Notes: generated from the letters alone by a model not told the origin. A stretch of 61,511 nucleotides of DNA from Saccharothrix sp. NRRL B-16314 (GCF_000716595.1 NZ_JNXC01000039.1:1-61511), one strand, 5' to 3'. Numbered from the stretch's first letter, positions 15,683-25,530 are shown. Made by a program: numbers and translations.

Positions 15683-18144
15683 CCGCCACCGCCGAACCGG
15701 AGGCCTCCGACCGGGAGGTGGGCAAGGCCAGGCTGCGCAAGGAGGACGCGCGCCTGATCACCGGCGCCACCCGCTGGACCGACAACATGCAGCTCACCGG
15801 GATGCTGCACATGGCGTTGCTGCGCAGCCCCGTCGCGCACGCCCGGATCACCGCGATCGACGTCACCGAGGCCGTGAAGATGCCCGGCGTGCTCATGGTC
15901 CTCACCGGCCAGGACGTGGCCGCCGAACAGGGCAGCCTGCCGTGCGCGTGGCCGATCACCGAGGACATGCTGGCGCCGCCCGCGCCGTCGCTGGCCGTGG
16001 ACCGGGTGAACTTCGCCGGTGAGGCGGTCGCGCTGGTCGTCGCCCGCAGCGCGGCCGAGGCGCACGACGCGCTGGCCGCGATCGACGTCGACTACGACGA
16101 CCTGCCGGTCGTGCTCGACATGGAACGCGCCGTCGCCGACGACGCCGACCTCGTGCACCCCGACCTGGGCTCGAACAAGAGCGCCACCTGGATCTTCGAC
16201 TCCGCCGAGGCCGGCACCGGCGCCGACGTCGACCAGGCCCTCGCGGACTCCGAAGTGGTGGTGGAGCGGACGTTCCGGCAGCAGCGGCTGATCCCGGCGT
16301 TCATGGAACCCCGCTCGGTCGTGGTCGACCCGTCACCCGACTCGGTGACCATGTGGTCCGCCACCCAGGTGCCGCACATCCTGCGCTGGATGCTGTCCGC
16401 CGTGCTCGGCATCCCCGAGCAGCAGATCCGGGTCATCGCGCCCGACGTCGGCGGCGGCTTCGGCGGCAAGCTCCAGGTCACGCCGGAAGAAGTGCTGACG
16501 CTGGTCGTCGCCCGCCGGCTCGGCAAACCCGTCAAGTGGACCGAGACCCGCACCGAGTCGATGCTGTCCGCGCACCACGGCCGCGACCAGCTCCAGCGCA
16601 TCACCGTCGGCGCGAGCCGCGACGGCAAAGTCACCGGCCTGAAGGTGGATTTGCTCGCCGACATGGGCGCCTACCTGCGGCTCGTCACGCCGGGCGTGCC
16701 GATCCTCGGCGCGTTCATGTTCAACGCGATCTACAAGTTCCCCGCCTACCGGTTCACCTGCACCAACGTGTTCACGAACAAGGTGCCGACCGACGCGTAC
16801 CGGGGCGCGGGGCGGCCGGAGGCGACGTTCGCCATCGAGCGGATCATGGACGAGCTGGCCGCCGAACTCGGCCTCGACCCGATGGACCTGCGCGAGCGGA
16901 ACTGGATCAAGCACGACGAGTTCCCGTTCACCACGGTCGCCGGCCTCACCTACGACTCCGGCCACTACGAGGCCGCCACCGACCGGGCGAAGGAGCTGTT
17001 CGGCTACGACGCGCTGCGCCGCGAGCAGTCCGAGCGCCGCGCCAACGGCGACCCGGTGCAGCTCGGCATCGGCATCTCCACCTACACCGAGATGTGCGGG
17101 CTCGCACCGTCGCGCGTGCTCGGCGCCCTGCGGTACGCGGCGGGCGGCTGGGAGCACGCGGCGCTCCGGATGCTGCCCACCGGCAAGGTCGAGCTGATCA
17201 CCGGCACCTCGCCGCACGGCCAGGGCCACGTGACGGCGTGGAGCCAGATCGTCGCCGACCGGCTCGGCGTGCCGTTCGAGGACGTCGAGGTGCTGCACGG
17301 CGACACGCGCGTCTCGCACCGGGGCATGGACAGCTACGGCTCGCGGTCGCTGGCCGTCGGCGGCGTGGCCGTCGTGCTGGCCGCGGACAAGGTGCTGGCC
17401 AAGGCCCGCACGGTCGCCGCGCACCTGATGGAAGCGGGGGAGGGCGACGTCGAGTTCGCCGCCGGCAAGTTCACCGTCCGCGGCACGTCCACCGCCCTGT
17501 CCCTCGGTGACGTCGTGGTCGCCGCCCACGTCGCGCACAACCTGCCCGACGGGATGGAACCCGGCCTGGACGCCGAGGCCACGTTCGACCCGGACAACTT
17601 TTCCTACCCGCACGGCACCCACCTGTGCGCCACCGAGGTCGACACGCGGACCGGCGCGGTGAAGATCCGCTCCTACGTGTGCGTGGACGACGTCGGCAAG
17701 GTCGTCAACCCGATGATCGTCGAAGGCCAGGTCCACGGCGGACTCGCGCAGGGCATCGCCCAGGCCCTGTACGAGGAAGCGGTGCACGACGAGTACGGCA
17801 CCCTCACCACCGCCACCCTCGCCGACTACCTGCTGCCGTCCGCGGTGGACCTGCCGCACTTCACCACCGACCGCACCGAGACACCCGCGCTGAGCAACCC
17901 GCTCGGCGTGAAGGGCGTCGGCGAGGCGGGCACCATCGCGTCCACCCCCGCCGTGGTCAACTCGATCGTGGACGCCCTGCGGCACATGGGCGTGGACGAC
18001 GTGGAGATGCCGTGCACCCCGATGCGGGTGTGGAAGGCCATCAACCGCCGTGGTGACGCGGTGCCGACGACACCCGGCGCGGGCGGCGGCCTCGGCTCTG
18101 TCAACGTCGACGATCAGGCGCACGCGCGAGGAGGTGCGGAATGA
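15679..18144 (+). CDS. coxL: Molybdenum hydroxylase large subunit, form II CO dehydrogenase-like (CoxL)
   Basis: An 821-residue xanthine oxidase-family catalytic subunit. Visible blocks are the N-terminal [21 protein letters not shown] at about residue 257, the active-site loop AYRGAGR at about 373 and the catalytic Glu in KGVGEAGT at about 747. AYRGAGR is the form II signature. True aerobic CO oxidisers (form I) carry AYxCSFR with a copper-binding Cys, which is absent here. The substrate is therefore uncertain and may be an aldehyde or a heterocycle. The last 30 residues are glycine-rich and family-atypical. Confidence 0.9.
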   Translation: MTATAEPEASDREVGKARLRKEDARLITGATRWTDNMQLTGMLHMALLRSPVAHARITAIDVTEAVKMPGVLMVLTGQDVAAEQGSLPCAWPITEDMLAPPAPSLAVDRVNFAGEAVALVVARSAAEAHDALAAIDVDYDDLPVVLDMERAVADDADLVHPDLGSNKSATWIFDSAEAGTGADVDQALADSEVVVERTFRQQRLIPAFMEPRSVVVDPSPDSVTMWSATQVPHILRWMLSAVLGIPEQQIRVIAPDVGGGFGGKLQVTPEEVLTLVVARRLGKPVKWTETRTESMLSAHHGRDQLQRITVGASRDGKVTGLKVDLLADMGAYLRLVTPGVPILGAFMFNAIYKFPAYRFTCTNVFTNKVPTDAYRGAGRPEATFAIERIMDELAAELGLDPMDLRERNWIKHDEFPFTTVAGLTYDSGHYEAATDRAKELFGYDALRREQSERRANGDPVQLGIGISTYTEMCGLAPSRVLGALRYAAGGWEHAALRMLPTGKVELITGTSPHGQGHVTAWSQIVADRLGVPFEDVEVLHGDTRVSHRGMDSYGSRSLAVGGVAVVLAADKVLAKARTVAAHLMEAGEGDVEFAAGKFTVRGTSTALSLGDVVVAAHVAHNLPDGMEPGLDAEATFDPDNFSYPHGTHLCATEVDTRTGAVKIRSYVCVDDVGKVVNPMIVEGQVHGGLAQGIAQALYEEAVHDEYGTLTTATLADYLLPSAVDLPHFTTDRTETPALSNPLGVKGVGEAGTIASTPAVVNSIVDALRHMGVDDVEMPCTPMRVWKAINRRGDAVPTTPGAGGGLGSVNVDDQAHARGGAE

Positions 18145-18995
18145 TCCCGGCCGCGTTCGACTACGTCGCGCCCACCACCGTGGACGAGGCGGTGCGCGCC
18201 CTCGCCGCCGGCGGTGAGGACGCCAAGGTGATGGCCGGCGGGCAGAGCCTCATCCCGGTGCTGCGGATGCGGCTGGCCGCGCCGACCCTGGTGGTCGACC
18301 TGTCCGGGCTGACCGAGCTGACCGGCGTGCACGACGACGGCGACTCGCTCCGCATCGGCGCCATGACCACGCACTACGAGGTGCAGCGCGACCCGCTGGT
18401 GCGCGAGCACGCCGGGCTGCTGCGCCTGGCCACGGACACCGTCGCCGACCCGCAGGTCCGGCACCGGGGCACGTTCGGCGGATCGCTGGCCCACGCCGAC
18501 CCGGCCGGCGACCTGCTCGCGCCCGCGTTGGCGCTCGACGCGGTGATGGTGTGCGCCGGGCCGTCCGGGACGCGGGAAGTGCCGGCGGCGGAGTTCTTCG
18601 TCGACTACTTCACCACCGCACTGGCCCCCGACGAACTGCTCACCCACGTGAAGGTGCCCAAGCTGACCGGCTGGGGCGCGCACTACGAGAAGTTCAACCG
18701 GGTCGCCCAGGCGTGGTCGATCGTGGCGGTCGCGGCGGCGGTGCGGGTGTCCGGCGGCCGGATCACCGCGGCCCGCGTCGGCCTGACCAACATGGCGTCC
18801 ACGCCCGTGCGGGCCCGTGCGGTGGAAGAAGCCCTGGTCGGGCAGGAGGCGACGGCCGAGGCGATCACCGCCGCCGCCACCCGTGCGGCCGAGGGCGCCG
18901 ACCCTCCCACCGACAACAACGCCGACGCCGAGTACCGGTCGCACCTGGCCCGGGTGCTCACCGAACGCGCCGTGACGGCCGCGGTGAGCGCATGA
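18141..18995 (+). CDS. coxM: Molybdenum hydroxylase FAD subunit (CoxM-like)
   Basis: A 284-residue flavoprotein subunit. The FAD-binding signatures AGGQSLIPVLRMRLAAP and TVADPQVRHRGTFGGSLAHADPAGD are complete. It accepts electrons from the 2Fe-2S subunit. The start overlaps the coxL stop and its own stop overlaps the next start (both ATGA). Length is as usual for CoxM. Confidence 0.92.
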   Translation: MIPAAFDYVAPTTVDEAVRALAAGGEDAKVMAGGQSLIPVLRMRLAAPTLVVDLSGLTELTGVHDDGDSLRIGAMTTHYEVQRDPLVREHAGLLRLATDTVADPQVRHRGTFGGSLAHADPAGDLLAPALALDAVMVCAGPSGTREVPAAEFFVDYFTTALAPDELLTHVKVPKLTGWGAHYEKFNRVAQAWSIVAVAAAVRVSGGRITAARVGLTNMASTPVRARAVEEALVGQEATAEAITAAATRAAEGADPPTDNNADAEYRSHLARVLTERAVTAAVSA

Positions 18996-19627
18996 GGCTC
19001 GAGCACCGGTTCACCGTTCCCGCGCCCGTGCCGGACGTGTGGGCGGCGCTGCTCGACCCGGAGAAGGTGGCGCCCTGCATGCCGGGCGCCACCCTCACCG
19101 GGGTGGACGGGCCGAAGTTCACCGGCACGGTCAAGGTCAAGCTCGGGCCGGTCACGCTGCTGTACAAGGGGACCGGCGAGTTCACGTCCGTCGACGAGCG
19201 GGTGCACGCCGCCGTGCTGAAGGCGTCCGGGAAGGACACCAGGGGCAACGGCACCGCGTCCGCCACCGTGTCCGTGGCGCTGACCTCGGCCGACGGTTCG
19301 GGCACCGAGGTGAACGTCGTCACCGACATGAACATCACCGGTCGGCCGGCCCAACTCGGCCGCGGTCTGATCAGCGAGGTCAGCGGTCGGATCATCGGAG
19401 AGTTCGCGGAATGCCTGGCGACGCGGCTCGCGCCGGCGGAAGCTGAGGAGGTGACCCCCGCCGAGACCGCCACGCCCGCCCGGCCCAGGCTGCACGCCGT
19501 GCCGGACGAGCCGATCGACCTGCTCGACACCGCCGGCCTGCCCGTGCTCAAGCGGGTGCTGCCGGTCGCGGTCGGGCTGCTGGTGCTGGTGCTGATCGTC
19601 CGCGGACTCCGCGGACGGCACCGCTGA
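18992..19627 (+). CDS. coxG: CoxG family membrane-anchored SRPBCC protein
   Basis: A 211-residue CoxG-type protein. Residues 1-150 form an SRPBCC fold: EHRFTVPAPVPDVWAALLDPEKVAPCMPGA, then KLGPVTLLYKG and VVTDMNITGRPAQLGRGLI. An Ala/Pro linker leads to a C-terminal membrane helix (LPVAVGLLVLVLIVRGL). CoxG helps recruit CO dehydrogenase to the membrane in Oligotropha. It closes the operon by the same four-base coupling. Confidence 0.88.
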   Translation: MRLEHRFTVPAPVPDVWAALLDPEKVAPCMPGATLTGVDGPKFTGTVKVKLGPVTLLYKGTGEFTSVDERVHAAVLKASGKDTRGNGTASATVSVALTSADGSGTEVNVVTDMNITGRPAQLGRGLISEVSGRIIGEFAECLATRLAPAEAEEVTPAETATPARPRLHAVPDEPIDLLDTAGLPVLKRVLPVAVGLLVLVLIVRGLRGRHR

Positions 19628-19674
19628 ACGGGCGCGGCGGGCGACCGGTCCTCGGGCTGGTCGCCTGCCTGTCC

Positions 19675-20724
19675 GTGCTGGCGGCGTGCACGGGGTCGCC
19701 GGTGGTGATCACCACGGCCCGCGCGCCCGCGGCGACCACCTCGTCGGCGGTCCCCGAGCCGCCGTCGTTCACGCTGGCCGCCGGCGGCGACATCCTGGTC
19801 CACCCGGCGCTGACCGAACAGGCGGACCGCGACGGCGCCCGCGACTTCGTGCCGTTGTTGGAGGGACTGCGCGAGGCGATCGACGCCGACGTGTCCATCT
19901 GCCACCTGGAGACGCCGCTGTCCGCGCCCGGCGAGCCGACCTACGGGTACCCGGCGTTCAGCGCGCCGCCCGAGGTGGCCCGCGCGTTGAAGGCGATCGG
20001 CTACGACAGCTGCTCCACCGCGTCCAACCACAGCCTCGACCGGGGCGCGCCCGCGATCAGGACGACGCTGGACGTGATGGACGAGGCCGGGTTGAAGCAC
20101 ACCGGTTCGTTCCGCTCACCGGAGGAGTCCGCCACGCCGCTGCTGCTGGACGTGGGCGGCGTGAAGGTCGGGCACATCGCGTTCACGTACGGCTTCAACG
20201 GCATCCCGCTGCCGAAGCCGTGGATGGCGAACCAGCTGTCGACGGAAGGTGTGCTGGCGGCGGCGCGGGCGGCTCGGGAGGCCGGTGCGGAGGTCGTCGT
20301 GGCGAGCCTGCACTGGGGCAACGAGTACCAGCACGAGGCGACGCCGCAGCAGCGGGAGATGGCGCGGGCCGTGCTCGCCGACCCCGCCGTCGATCTGATC
20401 ATCGGCACGCACGTGCACGCCGTGCAGCCGATCGAGCAGGTCAACGGCAAGTGGGTCGTGTACGGCATGGGCAACGAGGTGGCCCGCCACTCCGAGCCGC
20501 GCGGCATCACGGAGGAAGGCATCATCACCCGCTTCAAGTTCGTCAAGGGGCCGGGCGGCTGGGCCGTCCAGGAGGCGTCCTACATCCCGACCCTGGTCGA
20601 GCTGGGCCCCCCGATCCGCGTGGTCGACCTGACCCGGGTACCCGCCAACCCCCGCCGAACCGAAGCCCTGACCCGCACGGACGGCATCGTCCACAGCCTC
20701 GGCTCCCCCATCACCCACCCCTGA
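19675..20724 (+). CDS. CapA-like metallophosphatase-fold lipoprotein
   Basis: A 349-residue CapA/PgsA-like protein with GGDILVHPAL, CHLETPLS, TASNHSLDRG, LHWGNEYQHEAT, GTHVHAVQP and YGMGNEV. These are the metal and phosphate ligands of the calcineurin-like fold. From the GTG at 19675 the protein would start five residues before a lipobox Cys (VLAACTG), which leaves no signal peptide. The frame upstream reads LNGRGGRPVLGLVACLS, an excellent lipoprotein signal, and begins with a CTG at 19624 that overlaps the coxG stop. No ATG, GTG or TTG lies there, so a non-AUG start is likely. Confidence 0.75.
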   Translation: MLAACTGSPVVITTARAPAATTSSAVPEPPSFTLAAGGDILVHPALTEQADRDGARDFVPLLEGLREAIDADVSICHLETPLSAPGEPTYGYPAFSAPPEVARALKAIGYDSCSTASNHSLDRGAPAIRTTLDVMDEAGLKHTGSFRSPEESATPLLLDVGGVKVGHIAFTYGFNGIPLPKPWMANQLSTEGVLAAARAAREAGAEVVVASLHWGNEYQHEATPQQREMARAVLADPAVDLIIGTHVHAVQPIEQVNGKWVVYGMGNEVARHSEPRGITEEGIITRFKFVKGPGGWAVQEASYIPTLVELGPPIRVVDLTRVPANPRRTEALTRTDGIVHSLGSPITHP

Positions 20725-20730
20725 CCTCGC

Positions 20731-20816
20731 GTGAGTCCTACGTTCAGAACGCGTGAGTCCTACGTTCACGTCCGGTGAGTCCTACGTTCAGGACCCCCGA
20801 GTTCAACGCTCAGGAC
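20731..20816. repeat. Four 22-bp tandem repeats between convergent genes
   Basis: Copies of GTGAGTCCTACGTTCAGGAC plus a two-base spacer begin at 20731, 20753, 20775 and, degenerate, at 20797, with an exact 22-bp period. The first contains the inverted repeat CGTTC-A-GAACG. They lie just past the CapA-like stop and run into the end of menC. Confidence 0.8.
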
Positions 20817-21766
20817 GTGCGACCTGCGTGTTCGAGCACGCCCCGGACGCGGTCCAGGCGGGTGAGCCAGCGGGTGGTGGTCTCGTCGTCCGCCGCGAAG
20901 TCCGCGTAACGGTCGGGCGTCGGGGCGTGCGCGGGAACGGGGAGCCAGCCGTCGACCGGGGTCAGCGAAGCACCCGCCACGTCACCGTCCAGCAACGCCA
21001 AAGTCCCCAACCCGCAGGCGAAGTCCAACTCCGGCAACGCCCCCGCCAACGCCAGGCCGGCCGCCATCCCCACCGACGTCTCCACCGCCGACGACACCAC
21101 GCACGGCAGCCCGCACGCCTCCGCCACGGCCAACGCCCGCCGCACCCCGCCCAACGGCGCCACCTTGATCACGGCCACGTCCGCCGCACCGGCCACCGCC
21201 ACCCGCAACGGGTCCTCCGCCCGCCGGATCGACTCGTCCGCCGCGATCCGCACGTCCACCCGCCGCCGCACCGCCGCCAACTCCTCGATCGACCGGCACG
21301 GCTGCTCCACGTACTCCAACCCGCCCGCCGCCCGCTCCAACGCGCGGATGGCCACCACAGCCTCGTCCACGTCCCAAGCCATGTTCGCGTCCACCCGGAT
21401 CGCCCCCGACGGACCGAGGGCGTCCCGCACCGCCGCGACCCGCTCCAAATCCGACCCGAGCACCGACCCCGGGTCGGCCACCTTCACCTTCGCCGTCGAA
21501 CACCCCGAAGCCGCCACGATCGCGTGCGCCCGCTCCGCCGACACCACCGGAACCGTGCAGTTGACCGGGATCCGGGACCGGACCGGCGCGGGCCACCCGT
21601 CCTCGGCCGACTCGCGCGCGCAAGCCAGCCACGGCGCGGACTCGGCGTCCGAGTAGTCCTCGAACGCGCAGAACTCACCCCACCCCGCCGACCCCTCCAG
21701 CAACACCCCCTGACGAACGGTGATGCCGCGGAACCGGTTGCGCATCGGGATCGAGTAGACCAGCAC
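20810..21766 (-). CDS. menC: o-Succinylbenzoate synthase, enolase superfamily (MenC)
   Basis: A 318-residue muconate-lactonising-subgroup enolase. The acid/base lysine motif is AKVKVA. The metal ligands are in RVDANMAWD, YVEQPC and AADES, and the second lysine is in VIKVAPLGG. The sequence pattern matches actinobacterial MenC, which makes o-succinylbenzoate for menaquinone. No other men gene is nearby. It lies 24 bp downstream of the amine oxidase, so it may be part of that operon, and related enzymes can be N-succinylamino acid racemases. The GTG start has only a weak ribosome binding site. Confidence 0.78.
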   Translation of the reverse strand: MLVYSIPMRNRFRGITVRQGVLLEGSAGWGEFCAFEDYSDAESAPWLACARESAEDGWPAPVRSRIPVNCTVPVVSAERAHAIVAASGCSTAKVKVADPGSVLGSDLERVAAVRDALGPSGAIRVDANMAWDVDEAVVAIRALERAAGGLEYVEQPCRSIEELAAVRRRVDVRIAADESIRRAEDPLRVAVAGAADVAVIKVAPLGGVRRALAVAEACGLPCVVSSAVETSVGMAAGLALAGALPELDFACGLGTLALLDGDVAGASLTPVDGWLPVPAHAPTPDRYADFAADDETTTRWLTRLDRVRGVLEHAGRTS

Positions 21767-21790
21767 CGACCGATCGTAGAGCGGCCCCGA

Positions 21791-23542
21791 TCAGGGACGC
21801 ATGGCGCGTGAGTCCGGCACCCGGTGCACGACGGGCGGCTCCCGGCGTTCCGGGTCGGTCATCAGGTCCACCACGTACTCCGCGGACATCAGCGCGCCTT
21901 CCTGCCACCCCGGCAACGGCGACACCTGGTCACCGACGACGTAGAACAGGCCCTGGTCCGGCGAGAGCATCGTGCTGTACGCGACGGCCGCGTCCGGGTC
22001 GGCGGGGTTCCAGTGCACGGACACCCCGGCCTGGTACGGCACCTGGTGCCACGCGATGGACAGCCCGTTGGGCAGGACGACGGTCTTGTCCGCGAACTCG
22101 GGGTGCAGCCGGGCCGCCGACTCGCGCGCGACCTCCAACCGGTCCGGCGGCGCCATGTCGCCGAGCTTGATCGCGTCCGCGTCGAAGTTGTACGCGCCGG
22201 TCATCGTGCCCTTGCCGGTGAAGTAGTCGTTCGACGGGTACCAGACCTGGTTGATGATGTCGTTCGTCCAGCTGATGCCGCCGTAGATCTGGTACTCGTC
22301 GTTCTCCCAGAACCGCTTGTCGGCCTGCCACCCCACCTTGCACGACGGGTCGAACTGCACGAAGCCGATCGCCTTCAGGTAGTTCGACGAGAACCCCGTC
22401 TTCCGGATGCCGGCGAGCACCGGGACCGGGATGTTGCTGACGACGTGCTGCACCTCGGCGGACGCGGTCTGGCCCACTTCCTTCCACGTCACCCGCACGC
22501 GGTCGTCCAGGATGTCGATGGCGGTGACCGGGGCGTTGTAGGTGATCACGCCGTCGGGCAGCTCGGCGACCAGCGCGTCGACGATCTTGTCCATGCCGCC
22601 GACCGGCTGGAACATCGTGCCCTGCCAGAGGAAGTCGACGGGGTTGTAGAACTGGTGGTCCCAGAACCCGGCGTCGATCAGCTCGGCGAGCGGCGCCGGC
22701 GGTGGCGGCTCGGGGAAGATGTCCACGGCCAGCGGCTTGCGGTAGCCCGAGCGGGTCGAGCCGGTGTACGCGTAGTTGTGGCCGCGGTCCAGGTCGCCGA
22801 ACTTGACCAGCAGTTCCAGCAGGCGCTTCTGCTGGCCCGCGTCGAGCAGGGAGAGTTCGTTGGCGAGCTTGCCCTTCCGGATCGCTTGGTGGAGCAGCGC
22901 GGCGACGTGGCCGCGGGTGTCGTTGGCCACGCCCCGGTTGGTCTGCGCGACGCTGTCGAAGCCGCCCGCCCACCGGTTCGCGGTGCTCTCCATGATGTAC
23001 GGCTCCAGCGCCACCCCCGTCCGCGTGCAGAACTCGATCACCCGCCGGTGGTGGTAGGGGATCCGGCCGGGGCCGAGGTTGAGGTACAGGCCCTTGTCGA
23101 ACGTGCACTCCTGCTCGGTCGACCCGCCGCCCTTCAGCACCTCGACCACCTTGGTGCCGTTGCGGGCGGTGAAGTTCCGCCCGCCCGGCCGGCCCAGTGC
23201 CTCCAGCACCTTCACGTCGTAGCCCTCGTCCAGGAGCTGCGCGGCGGCGCTCAGGCCACCGACCCCCGCGCCGAGGACGAGCACCGTCTCGCCGTTGCGG
23301 ACCTTCCGCGGCGTGTTCCGCCGCCGCAGGGGCGCCGCTTCGACCGGCGCGGCACCCGTCATGGACTGGAGCAGCGCGGACGACGCCGTCACCGCACCCA
23401 GCGCGCTGAGGAACCGGCGACGTGACGGACCCGCAGCCACGGGCTCAACGGGCTCAACGGGTCCGATGGGCGTGGCGTCCGGTGCGGAGGTGACGGCCTC
23501 GCCTGGTGTCGGGTCCTCGGACGGCTTGTCGGTGGTGGACAC
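21791..23542 (-). CDS. Tat-exported flavin amine oxidase / L-amino acid oxidase family
   Basis: A 583-residue FAD oxidase. After a long acidic, Pro-rich lead comes a twin-arginine signal, SRRRFLSALGAVTASSALL, at about residues 40-58. The dinucleotide fold follows (VLVLGAGVGGLSAAAQLL), then LEALGRPGGRNFTAR and the C-terminal FAD motif SPLPGWQEGALMSAEYV. It would oxidise an amine or amino acid to imine with release of H2O2 outside the membrane. GAGGAGA precedes the GTG. It lies 59 bp behind the ThDP gene on the same strand, which suggests a shared pathway. The substrate is unknown. Confidence 0.8.
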   Translation of the reverse strand: MSTTDKPSEDPTPGEAVTSAPDATPIGPVEPVEPVAAGPSRRRFLSALGAVTASSALLQSMTGAAPVEAAPLRRRNTPRKVRNGETVLVLGAGVGGLSAAAQLLDEGYDVKVLEALGRPGGRNFTARNGTKVVEVLKGGGSTEQECTFDKGLYLNLGPGRIPYHHRRVIEFCTRTGVALEPYIMESTANRWAGGFDSVAQTNRGVANDTRGHVAALLHQAIRKGKLANELSLLDAGQQKRLLELLVKFGDLDRGHNYAYTGSTRSGYRKPLAVDIFPEPPPPAPLAELIDAGFWDHQFYNPVDFLWQGTMFQPVGGMDKIVDALVAELPDGVITYNAPVTAIDILDDRVRVTWKEVGQTASAEVQHVVSNIPVPVLAGIRKTGFSSNYLKAIGFVQFDPSCKVGWQADKRFWENDEYQIYGGISWTNDIINQVWYPSNDYFTGKGTMTGAYNFDADAIKLGDMAPPDRLEVARESAARLHPEFADKTVVLPNGLSIAWHQVPYQAGVSVHWNPADPDAAVAYSTMLSPDQGLFYVVGDQVSPLPGWQEGALMSAEYVVDLMTDPERREPPVVHRVPDSRAMRP

Positions 23543-23601
23543 GGTCGGATCTCCTCGCTGCGGTGCCGGAACGGCGGTGGGGAGGGGGAGAGCCGGTCGG
23601 G

Positions 23602-25527
23602 TCAGGCCGGGCCGATCCAGTCGAACGGGTCCTCGTCGCCGCCACGCTCCGCGTAGAGGACGTCGATGCGGGGCATCTCCTCCGGCTCCGGTTCCGTCAT
23701 CACCTCCAGCACGTACGGCACGCCTTCGCCCCGCACGACCCGCAGCGCCTCCCGCAGCTCACCCGCGAGCGCCGACCGCAGGGACACCCGCGCGCCCCGC
23801 TCCACCCCGAACGACTGCGCCATCCGCACGAAGTCCAGCTCCGGCGGCGGTTCGATCCGCAGGTAGTCGGCGGGCCCCGAGGGCTTCCAGCCGTACGTCG
23901 CCTCGATCACCTCCATCCCCTTGATCAACGTCTGGTAGCGGTGGTTGTTGGTGATGATGTAGAGGATCGGCATCTCGAACTTCGCCGCCGTCCACCACGA
24001 GTGCGGGTAGAACAGCGCCGACCCGTCACCCACGATGTTGACCACCGTGGCGGCGTCGTCGAGCGCGAGGTGGATGCCGAGGGCGGCCGGCATGGAGAAC
24101 CCGAGCGACCCGCCCTGCGCCTCGAAGTAGTCGGTCGGCGCGTCGAAGCGGACGTACTGCTGCAACGCGGCCGAGTCCGAGACCGCCTCGTTGACCAGCA
24201 CCATCCGGCCGATCGCCGCACCGTCCTGCGCGCCGCGACCCCGTTGCAGATCGCGCAGCGCGCGGGCGATGTCCGAGCCGTGGATCACGTCGTCGGCCCG
24301 CTCGGCCCGACGCCCGTACTCCTCGAAACGCCGCGTCCGGGTGTCCGCCAGCCGCTTGAGCTCTTCCCCGCGCTTCCGGGCGCGGTCCTCGTCGAACGCC
24401 TTGTGTCGGGTGATCTTCTCCAGGATCCGCGGCAGCGTCACCTTGATGTCGCCGAGCACGGCCGCTTCGCCGTAGTGGTTCTTCCCGATCTGCCACGGGT
24501 CGTTGTGCAGGTACAGCTGCCGGACGCCCTTGGGAATGAGCGGCCCGGTGGCCCAGTCGAACACCACGAGCTGCGCCTGCGCGTTGAACCCGCAGAAGAA
24601 CGCGACGTCGTGCATGCCGAGCTTGGCCCGCATCCCCTCCTGCGTGCCGGGCAATTCACCCTGCCATTCCGCCCGGTCGTTGGGGTAGTTCATGTAACTG
24701 CTCAGCTGTTCGGTGTAGACCGGCGCGCCGAGCTTCTTCGCGAGTTTCTCCACCTCGTCCCACGCGTGCGCCGCGCCGACGCCGTCACCCGCGACGATCA
24801 CCGGAGAAGTGGCGCCCGCGAGGATTTCCGCCAGCTTCGCCACTTCGGCCATGTCGCCCAGGAAACCCCGCCCGATCCTGGTGAACCGGCCGTCGCCGCC
24901 GTCGGTCGGCTGGACGGGCCGGATCAGGAACTCCCACGGGATCGACAGGAACACCGGACCCGTCGGCGGGGCCATCGCGACCTTCAGCGCCCGCTGCATG
25001 GCCATCGCCAGTTCGTTCGGCCCACGCACCTCGTACGACCACTTCGTGTACTGCTCGGCCACCTTGACCAGGTCGGATGCCAGCAGTGGTTCCTGAAGGA
25101 GCAGGTTGCTGTGCTGCTGGCCGCAGAGCACCACGAGCGGGATGTGCGACTTCGCCGCGTTGAACAGGTTGCCCAGCGCGTGGCCGACGCCCGGCGTGAC
25201 GTGCAGCTCCACGACGCCGGGGACGTCCTTGGCGCGGGCGTACCCCATGGCCGCGCCGAGCGCGATGTTCTCGTGCAGGCAGGGCACGTACGTGATGTTG
25301 TTCGCGGGCACGTCGGTGCCGTCGATGAGCGGGATCTCGTTCGTGCCGGGAACGCCGAAGATACGATCGATTTTCGCATTCCGCAGATACCGGAAAATCA
25401 CATCCCGACCCAGCGTCAGCCCTGAGCCGGCGTCCCGGACGGTCTGCACGGGCACCGCTCCATCGGGTGCCGCGCCGTCGGGTGTTCGGGCTTCCTGGAC
25501 GGATAGCGGTTGTTCGAGTTGCGTCAC
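23602..25527 (-). CDS. Thiamine diphosphate-dependent enzyme (acetolactate synthase / 2-keto acid decarboxylase family)
   Basis: A 641-residue ThDP enzyme. The N-terminal pyrimidine-binding domain carries the activating Glu in PCLHENIALGAAMGYAR at about residue 84. A central domain follows, and the pyrophosphate-binding motif GDGSALFYPHSWWTAAK ending in ITNN sits at about 499-525. It is cytoplasmic. The family includes acetolactate synthase, benzoylformate and phenylpyruvate decarboxylases. Coupling with an amino-acid-oxidase-like gene makes a decarboxylase for an aromatic 2-keto acid plausible (inference). The GTG start uses AAAGG eight bases upstream, inside a hairpin. Confidence 0.8.
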   Translation of the reverse strand: MTQLEQPLSVQEARTPDGAAPDGAVPVQTVRDAGSGLTLGRDVIFRYLRNAKIDRIFGVPGTNEIPLIDGTDVPANNITYVPCLHENIALGAAMGYARAKDVPGVVELHVTPGVGHALGNLFNAAKSHIPLVVLCGQQHSNLLLQEPLLASDLVKVAEQYTKWSYEVRGPNELAMAMQRALKVAMAPPTGPVFLSIPWEFLIRPVQPTDGGDGRFTRIGRGFLGDMAEVAKLAEILAGATSPVIVAGDGVGAAHAWDEVEKLAKKLGAPVYTEQLSSYMNYPNDRAEWQGELPGTQEGMRAKLGMHDVAFFCGFNAQAQLVVFDWATGPLIPKGVRQLYLHNDPWQIGKNHYGEAAVLGDIKVTLPRILEKITRHKAFDEDRARKRGEELKRLADTRTRRFEEYGRRAERADDVIHGSDIARALRDLQRGRGAQDGAAIGRMVLVNEAVSDSAALQQYVRFDAPTDYFEAQGGSLGFSMPAALGIHLALDDAATVVNIVGDGSALFYPHSWWTAAKFEMPILYIITNNHRYQTLIKGMEVIEATYGWKPSGPADYLRIEPPPELDFVRMAQSFGVERGARVSLRSALAGELREALRVVRGEGVPYVLEVMTEPEPEEMPRIDVLYAERGGDEDPFDWIGPA

Positions 25528-25530
25528 GAC

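Noticed and set aside
20731..20818. Possible CRISPR array
   Set aside because: The units are 22 bp with only two-base spacers and only four copies, with no cas genes. They are simple tandem repeats.
23602..25527. ThDP gene as menD because menC is close
   Set aside because: The sequence follows the acetolactate synthase/keto acid decarboxylase pattern, and the adjacent gene is an amine oxidase. No other men genes are present.
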